From assembly GCA_013400115.1 (NCBI GenBank), contig VXBP01009458.1, positions 372,001 through 436,000 of the forward strand: DNA of 64,000 nt. The letters run 5' to 3'. Both the position numbers and the translations under genes were made by a program. Source of the DNA: Rhinopomastus cyanomelas. Taxonomy: Eukaryota > Chordata > Aves > Bucerotiformes > Rhinopomastidae. The notes beneath the pieces are model-generated. The model was not told the origin of the DNA, made no database searches, and saw only the letters and a list, made by a program, of their open reading frames with translations. Shown here one piece after another: positions 27,401 through 35,107 of this stretch (position 1 is the stretch's first letter; every line of letters starts with the position of its first letter).

Positions 27401-27913
27401 TGCCCATGATATAGAAGCGTAAAACTCAGTTTTATGTCAAAAAAGCAAGTAAAAAAAGCAGACACATCTATAATCCTCAAGAATCAAAACAAACTGCTTT
27501 CAGGAAAAAAAAAGGAGAGTAAAACAAAAACAAAACCACCCCACACGCATCTATCTAAGCAACACTGGCAGCAGTTCTCCTCAGCAGGGCTTACTGGTCT
27601 GCAACTCCACTGTTTTCAAATGTGAGCAACTCGTATTACATTGGTTTAAAATAAAATAAAAAAAACAATCCCATTTGGCACAGCAAACACTCAGATCATT
27701 CTCTGGCTAAATCTGTAACCCTCATGTTTCCTTACCTGTTGGTGTCGGGTGCTGGGGAAGGTGTACTGGACAGAGTGAGTAGGATAGCGGCTCTGTTCTG
27801 TGCTGAATGCTCCTTGGTTAGGAGGGTAGCCTGAACTTGACATTATCAGAGAAGAAGTCTTCACAAAGCTGTGAGATCAAGACCAGCAAGCAATCATGTT
27901 TCTAGGAAACCGC
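297..27913 (-). CDS. NCOR1: NCOR1, nuclear receptor corepressor 1, 5' half of gene (20 coding exons, partial)
   Basis: The protein is a large nuclear scaffold. It links unliganded nuclear receptors and other repressors to HDAC3, TBL1/TBLR1 and GPS2, and so silences chromatin. I joined twenty exons by GT-AG boundaries and reading phase: 2868 nt, 956 codons, no internal stop. The start is ATG at 27843-27841, opening MSSSGYPPNQGAF, the vertebrate NCOR1 N-terminus. Visible parts in order are: seven glutamines at 58-64; a coiled coil at about 176-220 (TBL1/GPS2 binding in the family); SANT1/deacetylase-activating domain at about 437-489; a Lys/Glu-rich stretch at 505-548; a basic segment, alanine run and proline run at 575-620; SANT2 at about 628-679; and an acidic Ser/Thr-rich linker to 916. 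The full-length family is about 2400-2450 residues, so the receptor-interaction motifs lie beyond position 1. Identification is essentially certain; exact splice sites are read by eye. Confidence 0.97.
418..1686. other. NCOR1 intron (coding exons 19-20)
   Basis: 1269 bp between GT at 1686-1685 and AG at 419-418 on the minus strand. No repeat family, RNA gene or open frame of interest seen. Confidence 0.85.
1687..2242 (-). CDS. NCOR1: NCOR1 coding exon 19 (residues 731-916, Ser/Thr-rich linker)
   Basis: 556 nt, the longest exon here, phase 1 in and phase 2 out. It starts AENSSDTESAPSPTPAEP, has runs of Ser, Thr, Pro and Glu, and ends SDNDSSATCSADEEVDGEPD plus RQ and two bases. The ending is the strongly conserved block; the middle differs more from mammals. 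Acceptor CCCCAG/GTGCTG, donor AAGG/GTGAGT. Confidence 0.94.
2243..3392. other. NCOR1 intron (coding exons 18-19)
   Basis: 1150 bp. No recognisable feature. Short open frames here are read-through of intron sequence. Confidence 0.85.
3393..3519 (-). CDS. NCOR1: NCOR1 coding exon 18 (residues 689-731)
   Basis: 127 nt, phase 0 in and phase 1 out. It begins SSRRPREERDVSQCESVAST and continues VSAQEDEDIEASNEEENPED. The sequence is acidic and disordered, with many potential phosphorylation sites. Acceptor TATCAG/TCTTCG, donor GAAG/GTAACG. Confidence 0.94.
3520..4218. other. NCOR1 intron (coding exons 17-18)
   Basis: 699 bp, ordinary AT-rich intron; nothing seen. Confidence 0.85.
4219..4358 (-). 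CDS. NCOR1: NCOR1 coding exon 17 (residues 642-688, SANT2)
   Basis: 140 nt, phase 1 in and phase 0 out. It reads LVEHGRNWAAIAKMVGTKSE, then AQCKNFYFNYKRRHNLDSLL and QQHKQK. The second Trp (RNWAAIA) and the NFYFNYKRR helix are classic SANT features. Acceptor GGACAG/GCCTAG, donor AAG/GTAAGT. Confidence 0.96.
4629..4691 (-). CDS. NCOR1: NCOR1 coding exon 16 (residues 621-642, SANT2 start)
   Basis: 63 nt, phase 1 in and phase 1 out, encoding STEPVETSRWTEEEMEVAKK. The SRWTEEE motif with Trp631 starts the second SANT domain. In the family this domain binds histone tails and favours deacetylated H4. Acceptor CTTCAG/CTTCCA, donor AAAG/GTAAAC. Confidence 0.94.
4692..6038. other. NCOR1 intron (coding exons 15-16)
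   Basis: 1347 bp, ordinary intron; no repeat family recognised. The neighbouring intron 4359-4628 is only 270 bp. Confidence 0.85.
6039..6256 (-). CDS. NCOR1: NCOR1 coding exon 15 (residues 548-621, basic, polyAla, polyPro)
   Basis: 218 nt, phase 2 in and phase 1 out. It carries DNTKEKDKTE, then GRKTANSQGRRKGRITRSM (basic, nuclear-localisation-like), an alanine run ANAAAAAA and a proline run EEPPPPLPPPPEP. Acceptor TCCCAG/AGACAA, donor CCTT/GTGAGT. The low-complexity runs fit a flexible spacer between the two SANT domains. Confidence 0.94.
6257..6743. other. NCOR1 intron (coding exons 14-15) with a hairpin near the donor
   Basis: 487 bp. It contains a perfect 10-bp inverted repeat at 6683-6707, 37 to 61 nt downstream of the exon 14 donor in transcript order. 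Otherwise nothing. Confidence 0.85.
6683..6707. repeat. Perfect 10-bp inverted repeat, 5-nt A/U loop
   Basis: Arms are TGATGGCTGT (6683-6692) and ACAGCCATCA (6698-6707), with loop AAAAA. In NCOR1 pre-mRNA this forms a stem-loop shortly after a 5' splice site. Confidence 0.8.
6744..6874 (-). CDS. NCOR1: NCOR1 coding exon 14 (residues 505-548, Lys/Glu-rich)
   Basis: 131 nt, phase 0 in and phase 2 out. It begins QQIARPSQEEKVEEK, then almost uninterrupted Lys/Glu/Asp ending EKDEKEES, consistent with the charged coiled-coil stretch of the family. On the plus strand it appears as a CT-rich tract. Acceptor ATTTCAG/CAACAA, donor TCTAA/GTAAGT. Confidence 0.93.
6875..12250. other. NCOR1 intron (coding exons 13-14), 5.4 kb
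   Basis: The largest intron inside the placed coding region. It holds a short (CA)8 run at 9654-9669 and an unexplained minus-strand open frame at 7073-7501 with locally raised CpG. No CR1 copy was recognised in it. Confidence 0.8.
9654..9669. repeat. (CA)8 microsatellite
   Basis: Eight CA dinucleotides in an NCOR1 intron, likely length-polymorphic. Confidence 0.85.
12251..12352 (-). CDS. NCOR1: NCOR1 coding exon 13 (residues 471-504, SANT1 end)
   Basis: 102 nt, phase 0 to phase 0, encoding NVPDCVLYYYLTKKNENYK followed by a basic tail GKRRGRNQ. Tyr479, Tyr480, Lys483 and Lys484 align with the SMRT residues that contact inositol tetraphosphate at the HDAC3 interface (known from the SMRT-HDAC3 structure). 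All are intact. Acceptor CTTTAG/AATGTT, donor CAG/GTATCT. Confidence 0.95.
12353..13032. other. NCOR1 intron (coding exons 12-13)
   Basis: 680 bp, no feature recognised. Confidence 0.85.
13033..13087 (-). CDS. NCOR1: NCOR1 coding exon 12 (residues 452-470, SANT1)
   Basis: 55 nt, phase 2 in and phase 0 out, encoding FVQHPKNFGLIASYLERK, the middle helix of the SANT fold. Acceptor AAAAG/GTTTGT, donor AAG/GTAAGA. Neighbouring exons on both sides complete the domain, so loss of this exon would break both frame and fold. Confidence 0.94.
13088..13553. other. NCOR1 intron (coding exons 11-12)
   Basis: 466 bp, no feature recognised. Confidence 0.85.
13554..13732 (-). CDS. NCOR1: NCOR1 coding exon 11 (residues 393-452, start of deacetylase-activating domain)
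   Basis: 179 nt, phase 0 in and phase 2 out. It begins NNEKQMRQLSVIPPMMFDAE and ends VWTDHEKEIFKE plus two bases of Lys. The W441-T-x-x-E pattern opens the first SANT domain. In NCOR1/SMRT the preceding residues plus this SANT form the domain that binds and activates HDAC3. Acceptor CCGTAG/AATAAT, donor GAAAA/GTAATG. Confidence 0.95.
13733..14285. other. NCOR1 intron (coding exons 10-11)
   Basis: 553 bp, no feature recognised. Confidence 0.85.
14286..14376 (-). CDS. NCOR1: NCOR1 coding exon 10 (residues 362-392)
   Basis: 91 nt, phase 2 in and phase 0 out, encoding VGQRGAGLSATIARSEHEIS and then EIIDGLSEQE. Acceptor TTCTAG/AGTTGG, donor GAG/GTGAGG. It forms the N-terminal approach to the deacetylase-activating domain. 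Confidence 0.95.
14377..15944. other. NCOR1 intron (coding exons 9-10)
   Basis: 1568 bp. No repeat family recognised. An open frame at 15541-16002 is exon 9 read out of frame into this intron. Confidence 0.85.
15945..16117 (-). CDS. NCOR1: NCOR1 coding exon 9 (residues 305-362, coiled coil)
   Basis: 173 nt, phase 0 in and phase 2 out. It runs EQKICQRYDQLMEAWEKKVD to KQREQQERFQ plus two bases of Arg. It is very rich in charged residues, forming a long helix (the second coiled coil described for NCOR1). Acceptor TTAACAG/GAACAG, donor CAGAG/GTATTA. Confidence 0.95.
16118..16747. other. NCOR1 intron (coding exons 8-9)
   Basis: 630 bp, nothing recognised. The adjacent intron 16815-17051 (237 bp) is the shortest in the gene here. 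Confidence 0.85.
16748..16814 (-). CDS. NCOR1: NCOR1 coding exon 8 (residues 282-304)
   Basis: 67 nt, phase 2 in and phase 0 out, encoding NQVMRKKLILFFKRRNHARKQR, a strongly basic amphipathic helix. Acceptor TTCCAG/AAACCA. The donor is CGG/GTAATA, weaker than its neighbours. Confidence 0.94.
17052..17104 (-). CDS. NCOR1: NCOR1 coding exon 7 (residues 265-282)
   Basis: 53 nt, phase 0 in and phase 2 out, encoding PLYNQPSDTKVYHENIK plus two bases of a Thr codon. Acceptor TTGCAG/CCACTT, donor AAAAC/GTAAGT. It lies in the region reported to contact SIN3 in mammalian NCOR1 (established knowledge, not visible as a motif). Confidence 0.94.
17105..17554. other. NCOR1 intron (coding exons 6-7)
   Basis: 450 bp, nothing recognised. 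Confidence 0.85.
17555..17611 (-). CDS. NCOR1: NCOR1 coding exon 6 (residues 246-264)
   Basis: A 57-nt micro-exon, phase 0 to phase 0, encoding KKAEEAHKIFEGLGPKVEL. Acceptor TTTGCAG/AAAAAA, donor CTG/GTAAGC. Because it is a multiple of three with symmetric phase, skipping it would keep frame. No alternative use can be seen from sequence alone. Confidence 0.95.
17612..18507. other. NCOR1 intron (coding exons 5-6)
   Basis: 896 bp. It has a short interrupted CA run near 17922-17938 and nothing else. Confidence 0.85.
18508..18621 (-). CDS. NCOR1: NCOR1 coding exon 5 (residues 208-245)
   Basis: 114 nt, phase 0 to phase 0. It continues the helix as QQLEEEAAKPPEPERPV, then a proline-rich turn PPPVEQKHR and SIVQIIYDENR. 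Acceptor CTTAG/CAACAA, donor CGG/GTAAGT. In related proteins this stretch connects the TBL1/GPS2-binding helix to a second conserved helical block. Confidence 0.95.
19447..19533 (-). mobile_element. CR1 LINE 3' fragment
   Basis: The text GGGATTGGAAGGGACCT, then AGTCCAACCCCC and AGGATCACCTAGACCAAG, is the complement of the CR1 3' region. It matches the better preserved copies at 24856 and 35108. Only about 90 bp survive; the terminal octamers are missing. Confidence 0.85.
20496..20516. repeat. (CAC)n microsatellite
   Basis: About seven CAC/ACC trinucleotides just outside NCOR1 coding exon 4, in the intron. Confidence 0.85.
20579..20761 (-). CDS. NCOR1: NCOR1 coding exon 4 (residues 147-207, coiled coil)
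   Basis: 183 nt, phase 0 to phase 0. It begins DPAFGGKHEGPSSPISG. The second half, from SKLSKEELIQSMDRVD to ILKLKKKQ, has regular hydrophobic spacing of a coiled coil. In NCOR1/SMRT this helix assembles with the TBL1 N-terminus and GPS2 (established for the family). Acceptor GAAAG/GACCC, donor CAA/GTAAGC. Confidence 0.95.
20762..22355. other. NCOR1 intron (coding exons 3-4)
   Basis: 1594 bp. It contains a bulged 17-bp inverted repeat at 21700-21749; otherwise nothing recognised. Confidence 0.8.
21700..21749. repeat. Bulged 17-bp hairpin in NCOR1 intron
   Basis: The left arm GCTCAC+CTCACCCACCA (21700-21716) pairs perfectly with TGGTGGGTGAG (21730-21740) and GTGAGC (21744-21749). There is a 3-nt bulge at 21741-21743 and a 13-nt loop. 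GC-rich and stable on paper, in an AT-rich intron. Confidence 0.8.
22356..22551 (-). CDS. NCOR1: NCOR1 coding exon 3 (residues 81-146)
   Basis: 196 nt, phase 2 in and phase 0 out. It reads PQERRTGYEQQFHPGPS, then SLESKRPRLEQVSDSHF and ends GLRSADIKK. The sequence is Pro/Gln/Ser-rich and looks disordered, with a short basic SKRPR patch. Acceptor GTTAG/GCCTC, donor AAG/GTAAAG. It belongs to the N-terminal repression domain 1. Confidence 0.95.
22552..24653. other. NCOR1 intron (coding exons 2-3)
   Basis: 2102 bp, AT-rich, no repeat family or RNA gene recognised. Confidence 0.85.
24654..24787 (-). CDS. NCOR1: NCOR1 coding exon 2 (residues 37-81, polyglutamine)
   Basis: 134 nt, phase 0 in and phase 2 out. 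It starts EFAVPDYRSSHLEVSQ and ends LLSEFHPGSD plus two bases of an Arg codon. Seven pure CAG codons (plus-strand CTG repeat at 24704-24724) give Q58-Q64, followed by LRRRPS. The flanking sites are TTTAG/GAATTT and ACAG/GTAAGG. This is part of the N-terminal repression region. Confidence 0.95.
24704..24724 (-). repeat. NCOR1: CAG7 coding repeat (NCOR1 Q58-Q64)
   Basis: Seven pure CAG codons with no CAA interruption, encoding the N-terminal polyglutamine tract. The human protein also has a glutamine run at this place. Confidence 0.9.
24856..25551 (-). mobile_element. CR1 LINE, 5'-truncated, with open ORF2 C-terminus
   Basis: On the minus strand an uninterrupted 195-codon frame (25534-24947) encodes the C-terminal end of CR1 ORF2, the non-LTR reverse transcriptase polyprotein. 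It has recognisable segments GWIRRGVVSRSREVLLPLYS and PHLEYCVQFWAPQ, and a terminal FLCDLV stop. The 3' end carries four octamers of the CATAGAAT/CACAGAAT kind (24856-24887), the CR1 terminal repeat. The element is truncated at about 25551 and lacks the RT catalytic core, so it cannot move on its own. The open frame suggests a rather young copy. Confidence 0.95.
25561..25590. repeat. 13-bp direct repeat, 17-bp period
   Basis: AAAGGTATTAAAT occurs at 25561-25573 and 25578-25590, just outside the truncated 5' end of the CR1 copy. Confidence 0.85.
26693..27130 (-). mobile_element. CR1 LINE, older subfamily, truncated and decayed
   Basis: On the minus strand, translated pieces such as YEERLRELGWFSLRKRRLKG and GDLIALYNYL match the same ORF2 region as the copy at 24856. 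They continue into a 3' end with CCCAAGGGTG and a single terminal octamer (AATCACAGAATCATT). The stop and several residues differ, so this is a more diverged copy. The right boundary is uncertain by some tens of bases. Confidence 0.9.
27736..27913 (-). CDS. NCOR1: NCOR1 coding exon 1 (start codon, residues 1-36)
   Basis: Coding part is 27736-27843 (108 nt, ends in phase 0). It encodes MSSSGYPPNQGAF followed by a Tyr/Pro/Gln-rich stretch ending RHQQ. The donor is CAG/GTAAGG. Positions 27844-27913 are 5' UTR, beginning after a pyrimidine-rich acceptor TTTTCCTTTAG/GCGG. An acceptor in front of the ATG exon shows that at least one non-coding exon lies upstream, as in other vertebrate NCOR1 genes. 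Confidence 0.95.
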
Positions 27914-29686
27914 CTAAAGGAAAAAAGATCACTGATAAGCACTGAAGTACCAGATGTACTCACAATACATTACAGCCATAGTCACCTAAGCAAAACAACC
28001 ATTACCAGTAAAAGCTTTTTCCTCATGTATTTATTTAATAGGTTATTCTAGTCTAAAACATGTTAACAGGTCTTAAATGGGCTCAAAATGAGACATGTCA
28101 GCATTGTCTACACAAAGATTTGAGGATTATATTGTCAGAATACATCATTTTACCAATTACCAGTTGAACTGGGAGGATTTTAAAGGAAAAGTAGGTCACT
28201 TGAAATAAATGTTAAAGAGGTTACAATAGTCTATAGATAGACATGTTATTTACAGCAAATTTCTTGTTCACTTTTATTTCTTCTACAGTTTTCAGCTTCT
28301 ATGAATGGCTTCTTACTTTCAGATTCAGGTAGTCACAGAGGTGCTTCACTCAATATCACTTACACGTCACTAAAGCACAGAGTATTAGTCAGTCCCTGAA
28401 GTACTACCACCCAACAGCAGCTTTTCAGAAGCAGTTGGTGAGAAAAGGCAGTACAGTACAGTTTCAGCTGCTGAAGACCAGAAGACATTGAATCAACACT
28501 GCTGCACCCACCAGTGCACCTAGCAGATACCTTACGGTTCCAACCAAATGAGTTGGACATACAGATTTTTTCAATACAAAAAATTTCCCTCAGAAGACCG
28601 AAACCTTGGAACCCATGCACTGAACACAGGATTCTATCAGACCTGTAACAAATTCCCAACCTCTGGTCCAGAGCCTAACAGACATATCAGACCTTCAAAT
28701 AAAGTAACTGTTGATCCCTGCCTGGATGGCTTCATTTCAAAGCGCATTAATCCACAGCCTTTCACAAACATCACATGTAAAGTTACACTTCTGAACTGCA
28801 TTTTCCACTAACAGTCAACAGTCAAAAACAGCTCAGGAAGGACTGGCCACGGCAAGCCACACAAACAGATCCTGAAGTTTATCTGACATATCTCATGGCT
28901 TTGGCTTTTTTTTTTTCCCCTTGCCTTGGCATCAAAGCAAGCTTTATAGAATGGACTACCAGGATAACGAGACAAATTCAAATTTAGATTTATCTCTTGA
29001 ATCAGATTTTCAAATACGAAGAATTTTTTTAAAAACCCTAGTTTTTCTTTCAAAGCAATGGCACAGATCACTAGCTGTGTGTTTTATAGCACCGACATAT
29101 CTATTATAGCACCCATAATTCATGTCTAAATGACAATTTCTAACAGAATTCTTCACCATTCACATTCACTGTGCTTTGCCATTCATACTGCACTCGGTAG
29201 AGCACATCCCTACCAACTCTGGGATGGTCTAAAAGGTCTGAGTCATTGCTTTTCATTTAATCAAGAGACTCTGTCAAAAAGGAAGCAGCACATTGTGACA
29301 GTTAGTTGGAAGTGATAGGACCTGAATATTCAAACGTATTCTTAAGTCCAGGCTACAACAAGATTTTTCTCCCTCAGTTTCCACGAAAATATATCTAAAA
29401 CTACAGCACAGAGCTAATCAGCTCTGTCAAATGTCTCATGGGGTAACTACTCCCATCACAGGCTGGTGAATATTAATAATTAAATGCTCAAACCATTTCA
29501 GGTGACAAAAGTGAAAAAACCTAGTTTGATGAACTGCTGGTGCCCCAGCTTGTGCTACTTCACCAGCTTCATGCACAGTTGAATAAATAAGTGGAAGATT
29601 ACTTAACTGGGTTTCCCCCCACCGTCACACACATGATTCTGCAGATTTCTATCGTATCCTTTCAGCCATATCTTTTCTATACTGAA

Positions 29687-29835
29687 GAATCCCAGAATCA
29701 CAGAACATTAGGGACTGGAAGGGACCGTGAAAGATCACCTAGTCTAATCCCCCTGTCAGAGAAGGACCACCTAGACCAAGTCACCCAGGAACATATCCAG
29801 GTGGGTTTTAAATGTCTCTGGAGATGCTGAGGGGG
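29687..29835 (-). mobile_element. CR1 LINE 3' fragment
   Basis: About 150 bp with AATCCCAGAATCACAGAA, GGGACTGGAAGGGACC and GACCACCTAGACCAAG, the CR1 3' end in minus orientation, truncated soon after. Confidence 0.88.
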
Positions 29836-32800
29836 GCAGGATATAACAAATATAGGCCAGCTACTGCACGATTCACAGTCCTTTCTAGTTTCTCTCTGTC
29901 AAGTTATATGTTCTCCTCATTTTCTCAATATTCAGTGAAACCCACAAGGTGTCTCATAACCTACAAGTTTTACATATGAAAACATTCAGTCTAGCAGCCC
30001 TCCTACTGCAAGCTGCAAAAATGATGTTTGTTGCACTAAAATAAAAATAAATTTTAAAAAGTGAAACAAAAAGCTGCTGACAGAAGAAGGCAACATAAAC
30101 AGCACTAGAGGTTACGATCATGGACATTAAAAGAGGTGGTAAGTGAAGAGAGGAAAAAAAGAAGCTATCAGCAGTGGGAGTGCATTCTTCCCCAGCTGAA
30201 ACAACGGTAGGAAGAGATAAGCGCACTCTCCTACTTGACGTCTCTATATGTCCCACAGACACCATCCATCTCCCAGTCTCCCACAGTATGAGCTCATCTG
30301 CCATACTGGGGGGAAGGGGGTTTTGCCTGTATTTGCCAACAGGACACCAACATTCTGCTCATATCTCCCTGTCTCACTACCTTCACTCTGCAATTGTGGA
30401 TGTAAATACTTGACTTCAACTCTTATTTCTCTGCAGGCAACCTTATGACCTTTCATCTAAGAGCATCTGCCTCTCTCTTCAGCATCTGCTCACGTGTATC
30501 CAACACAGATTATTCTTCATCGCTCTATTTCTTGGTCAGCAGGGGCACTGCCAGCTCCCTGCTGCAGCGCCTCCAAGTACCCACCGGTACAGATTATATT
30601 TAAATAGAGCGTTCTGTTTGCATAGAATTGTAACGGTGTGCGCAGACTGTAAACAACCTCATCCGGGCTTTCATCACCGCGCTGCTCTAGCCTTCCATTA
30701 GTCATGACAACTCCGTCTTGCTCTACTCAAATCCAATCAGAATCCTCCTTTAGAGCTCCTCTCTATTAACTCCCTCTGCCTCTCCGATCCTTCCCCTCGT
30801 TCCCTCGTCTGCCAGAACAGAGGCTGCTCATTTTCATTTCCAGCACCCTTGACAAAATACAAGAAATCAGCTTCCAATTGCTGCTCAGTCAATGACAGCG
30901 AAATCCTATTTTTCAGACAACTATTTTTACATCTTTTTGTGTTACTCTGCAAATTTCAGAGGTTGCTCATGTAAACATTTACAAGAACTGTTATAGACTG
31001 GAATTGTCCCTTATATGTCTCACAAAGATACAGTTAGGTCATGAATACTCTCGTCTAGCCGCCAACCAGGCTGGCAAATTGTCTGTCGCACTGAATAATG
31101 ACAATTAGAAGAGGCAAGACAAAATATTTCCTGTTTTGTACTTGAGAGCCCAGTCTACTCTGCTGTAACAGTCGGCCTCACTGACGTTCATGGCAAAATG
31201 TATAAAGGATGGAGAAACCCCGTAGTGTCAGACGGATTTTTTTTTTATTAATTAGAAATTACAGGAGTAGGAGCAAATGAAAAAGACACTGAAAATCAGT
31301 AGTTCAGAAAAAGCAGTCACACGAGTCAGTTTCTGGAACGATGTAGAGATACTCAGCCCAAGTTAATTTGAGTTTCTCAGACAGGAAAATGATTTAACAC
31401 ACTTTATTTCTAAAAGCATGGTGATACTCTCTCTGGCCAGTTCAAACTAATGAGAACTCAACTCGGAGCTCCCATTCAAAGCTGCTGTTCAAACTTACTT
31501 CTGCAACATGCAGAGACTTCCCAGTCAGTTCAAAACGTTTAGATCTGGATATTACAATGGCAGCAGTCAGAGCACAATTTTATATTTGGTTTCTATACTG
31601 ATTTGAACAAAATTTCTTGGTGGACAGCAGCCCATACTACCTTCAGCAGACACTCCAGAAAATGAGCCACAGAAAGGTTAAGAAATCTATCAAAGACTGC
31701 CCAGGAAACAGTCAATGACCAAATCGGAAATAACACTCAAGTCTTGCGGCACTTTAAGCAGGGACAAGCTAGCAGTGCCTGAGAAAAGCATTTCTTCACT
31801 TGGGAAAACACAGCAGGTTAAAAGCTGGGACTATTTTTAGCAGACCAGTTCCCCAAAACCATTCAGTGTGCAGCCACGCAAGTGTTTACGCCAGCAGCAG
31901 GGAAGGGGTCAAGAAGGCAGAAGGACAGCGGAGTCACCTACTCGCTGTTTGTGGCACTACAGTCCCGCTTGCTCCCACCCCCTACTCTGACGTTCTCCTT
32001 CACAGACAGACCAGTTGCACGGGTAGACTCAGTCGTGCTTCGCGCGCACAAACCAGAATGACACTTTTGCACCTGGAGTAATTTTCACGCCCTCTTGAAG
32101 TACTTCATCAACATTTGCTAATTTAATTTCACATCCTTTTGGGAATCTTCCTCATCTTGTTTTGAGCAAACTAAGTGTGATATAACAAGTGCAAAGAAAT
32201 AGATTAGTCATATAAGGCTTAAACTGAGTTAGGGGATTTTGCTTTTAAATCGGCAGCTTTAGTAAATTGAGCTCTGATGTAACTAACCTACGGCAGAACG
32301 AGGAAAGCTCCATCTTATGCAGGAGATTCACAATGAATCGCAAAATTAATTCTGGGATAGTTGCAAATAATTTTGTGTGATTTCGCTTTACAAAAAGCTA
32401 ATGAAAGCACCACGTGGAAAAAAACCCAAACCAAAACAGGCCATATTCAAGAGCCAACCTTTTAAGCCGCAATAACTGTATTTCATTGATGACAGACCTG
32501 GGTCTGCACCTTCAAGACTCAACTCTTCAATTCACAAAGCCATAAGCTGAGAGTCATGTAAGTAAAACCCTTCCAGCAGTACTTTTATTTTGTCAGATAA
32601 TCACAAATCTGTTCAAACACTGAGGCAAAAATATCCAATTTGCATCTTGGGGCTATGCCAGACACAAGAAAATACCAACGAGTCCATTTCTGACAGATTT
32701 CTAAAAATATCTTAATGTGTCCAACCTCCACATAAGAAGTTACTTATTTAAACTAATAGACACAGGAAAAGGCTGTTTCTTACCATCAAGAACTCCAGTG

Positions 32801-34690
32801 CTCAGAACGTACCATTAACGGTACCATTACAAGCTACGACTGACTTAGTAGCCTAGAAGTCTGAACTAAAAATGCACTAGATGTTTCAAGAGCAGTAATT
32901 AGTCCTTCAGTCTCTGCCTTAATGCCCAATTATCAGCACAGTCATGTGACAGTTATTCAGAAAAACAAAGAAAAACGTTAGTGACAACGAAAAGAAGTTT
33001 GAGTTCAAACTGATTTATGTCAACTCTTCAAGTCTGATTATACAAAGTTCTGCAAAGTCCTGTGGAATGGAATGGATGGTGAGAAAATTATCTCCAGGAC
33101 CACTAGATAGGACAATCCCAAAAGACAGAGGGTTTTTACTGAAGAACCTGATAGAAGTTTGATGCTTGAGCAGACCGAAGATAATTGTGTGCTTTAAAAT
33201 AAGAACTGAAGGAACTATGTTCCAGCTACAATATCCAAGGGTTCAGGTGTGCTTCTAAGCATGAAATGCTGTTGGGCATATTCCCAAAAGATGAAAGATT
33301 CATTGCACGCTACAAGCAAAATATGTTAACAGGTCAACACTGACATTAAAGACAACTTCAGTAACGGCTATTTCAACACGTTCCAGAATACTGCTCCCAG
33401 TCTCTGCAGAACACAGACATCATCCTCAAAGCTCAGGACCTCTTCCACACTTCCTTTAATCTTTTCCCACTCAGTTCGGTGCAGCAGAATACTCTGATGC
33501 TCACGGCCAATGCATACAGGTATATGCTATTAGAACAAATAGAAACAATCAACATATCTTCTCCAAGTTGAGAAGTAACTGCTGAATTTTCCATGACAAT
33601 TCTGCATGTGCAGATGCCTTTTCCCCTGTAAAAGCCATTTAAACAACAGAAACTCCTGAGAATCTGAATCCCTTGTAGTTGCACTCCCTCTTCGCACAAG
33701 GTTATTGATATAAAACAAGCTATTCCTATCCCGGCGAGGAATGCAGTAAAAAAACTTAACATCTATAAGGCTGCGTTTTATCAGCGACACTAAATAACAT
33801 TCTCTCCATTAATTATTAACATCATAGGAACTGAGCCATAAAGACAGCACCAGGGATGTGGGGCGGGGAAAAAAAGGCTAAGAAACAAAGCCCAAACATC
33901 TGAATTTAACCCTGAGACTTCCACTAACAGGCAATAGTGTCCTATTTTCAAACATCCAAAGCATTCAAGTACAACTGTGCTACACAGTGTCTGACATATT
34001 CCACATGACATGGAAGAGCAGTACCCTTTAATTCAGCCAATTACAGAAGCAACAGAAGTCAGAGAGCATTACAGCTGTCAATTCAAGATGTCACACTTCC
34101 TCTCTACTAGCAAGACTTTTCCATCTGCATCAAGATAGCTGAAAAATTAAAACAGGATTTTACACTTCAAATTTTAATAGAAAAGGGTTTTCCTTTAGCA
34201 GACTACCAACTCCTTAAAGCATTTAAGTAACAGCTTTTGAAACATTAAATATTAACTAAGTATTAAAGAGTACTTCAAAACTACTCTTGTTGCCATTCCA
34301 AGAGGCAAATACTGGTTTCCTACTTGTATGTGCAATTTGCAGCCGAACTGTTGCCAGGTCTCAGGATCACATTGTTATATTTGACCTTTAAATCACAGTT
34401 TCTTTCCCTCCGCTAGGTAACTACAAATACAAATAGGATTTGTGCTCTACCAAAATGAGGTCGATCAAATTCAGCTGACAAGATACTCTTCTCCAGGAAA
34501 TTCTATTTTGATCCCTCCTGTAACTTACGAGCTTCAAGAAAAGTCGCTAATACGTGACATCAAGACCTAGGCTCCACATATTTATTACATGGGGGATCAT
34601 AACAGGAAAAACTAAGACTACATTAACATCTTTGGAAGTTTCTAATCAGATATACCCTTGTCTCATATAAAAAAAGGGGTGCTGTGCGAC

Positions 34691-34780
34691 TTGATCTAGG
34701 TGATCCTGCTGTGGCAGGGGGATTGGACTAGACGATCTTTCAAGGTCCCTTCCAACCCCTAGTGTTCTGTGATTCTGTGG
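34691..34780 (+). mobile_element. CR1 LINE 3' fragment, plus orientation
   Basis: About 90 bp reading TTGATCTAGGTGATCCTGCT, then AAGGTCCCTTCCAACCCCTA and GTGATTCTGTGG. It is the only CR1 copy I see in this orientation. Its complement closely matches the start of the copy at 35108. Confidence 0.9.
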
Positions 34781-35107
34781 TTACATTTCAAACACGAGCA
34801 TGTATTTTCAGCATTCGCTCACCAGTTAACATGGCAAGGTACAGAGAATCCCTGAGGGAGGAAACCTCCTCCTCTGAGCTGTATCAAGCAACAGCATTTA
34901 CTGATTGAGAAGGAACCCATCCAGTTCTCGTCTGACAAGGAGGGTCACAATAAAACTTCAAATATAAAAGAAAGGCAGGAGGCAGTCCTCCATTCAGAAA
35001 CTGCAATTAAGGATGTAGACATTTCCTTGACTGGAAGTACCACCAGGCAGAGATTTGAACCAAAAAAGAGTAGAGACCCTTAGAGGGTTTTCTAGTTTTA
35101 AAAGGAA

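Larger units (their letters stand above)
24788..27735. other. NCOR1 intron (coding exons 1-2)
   Basis: 2948 bp, over a third of it CR1: copies at 24856-25551 and about 26693-27130. A short tandem duplication sits at 25561-25590. The rest is unremarkable. Confidence 0.85.
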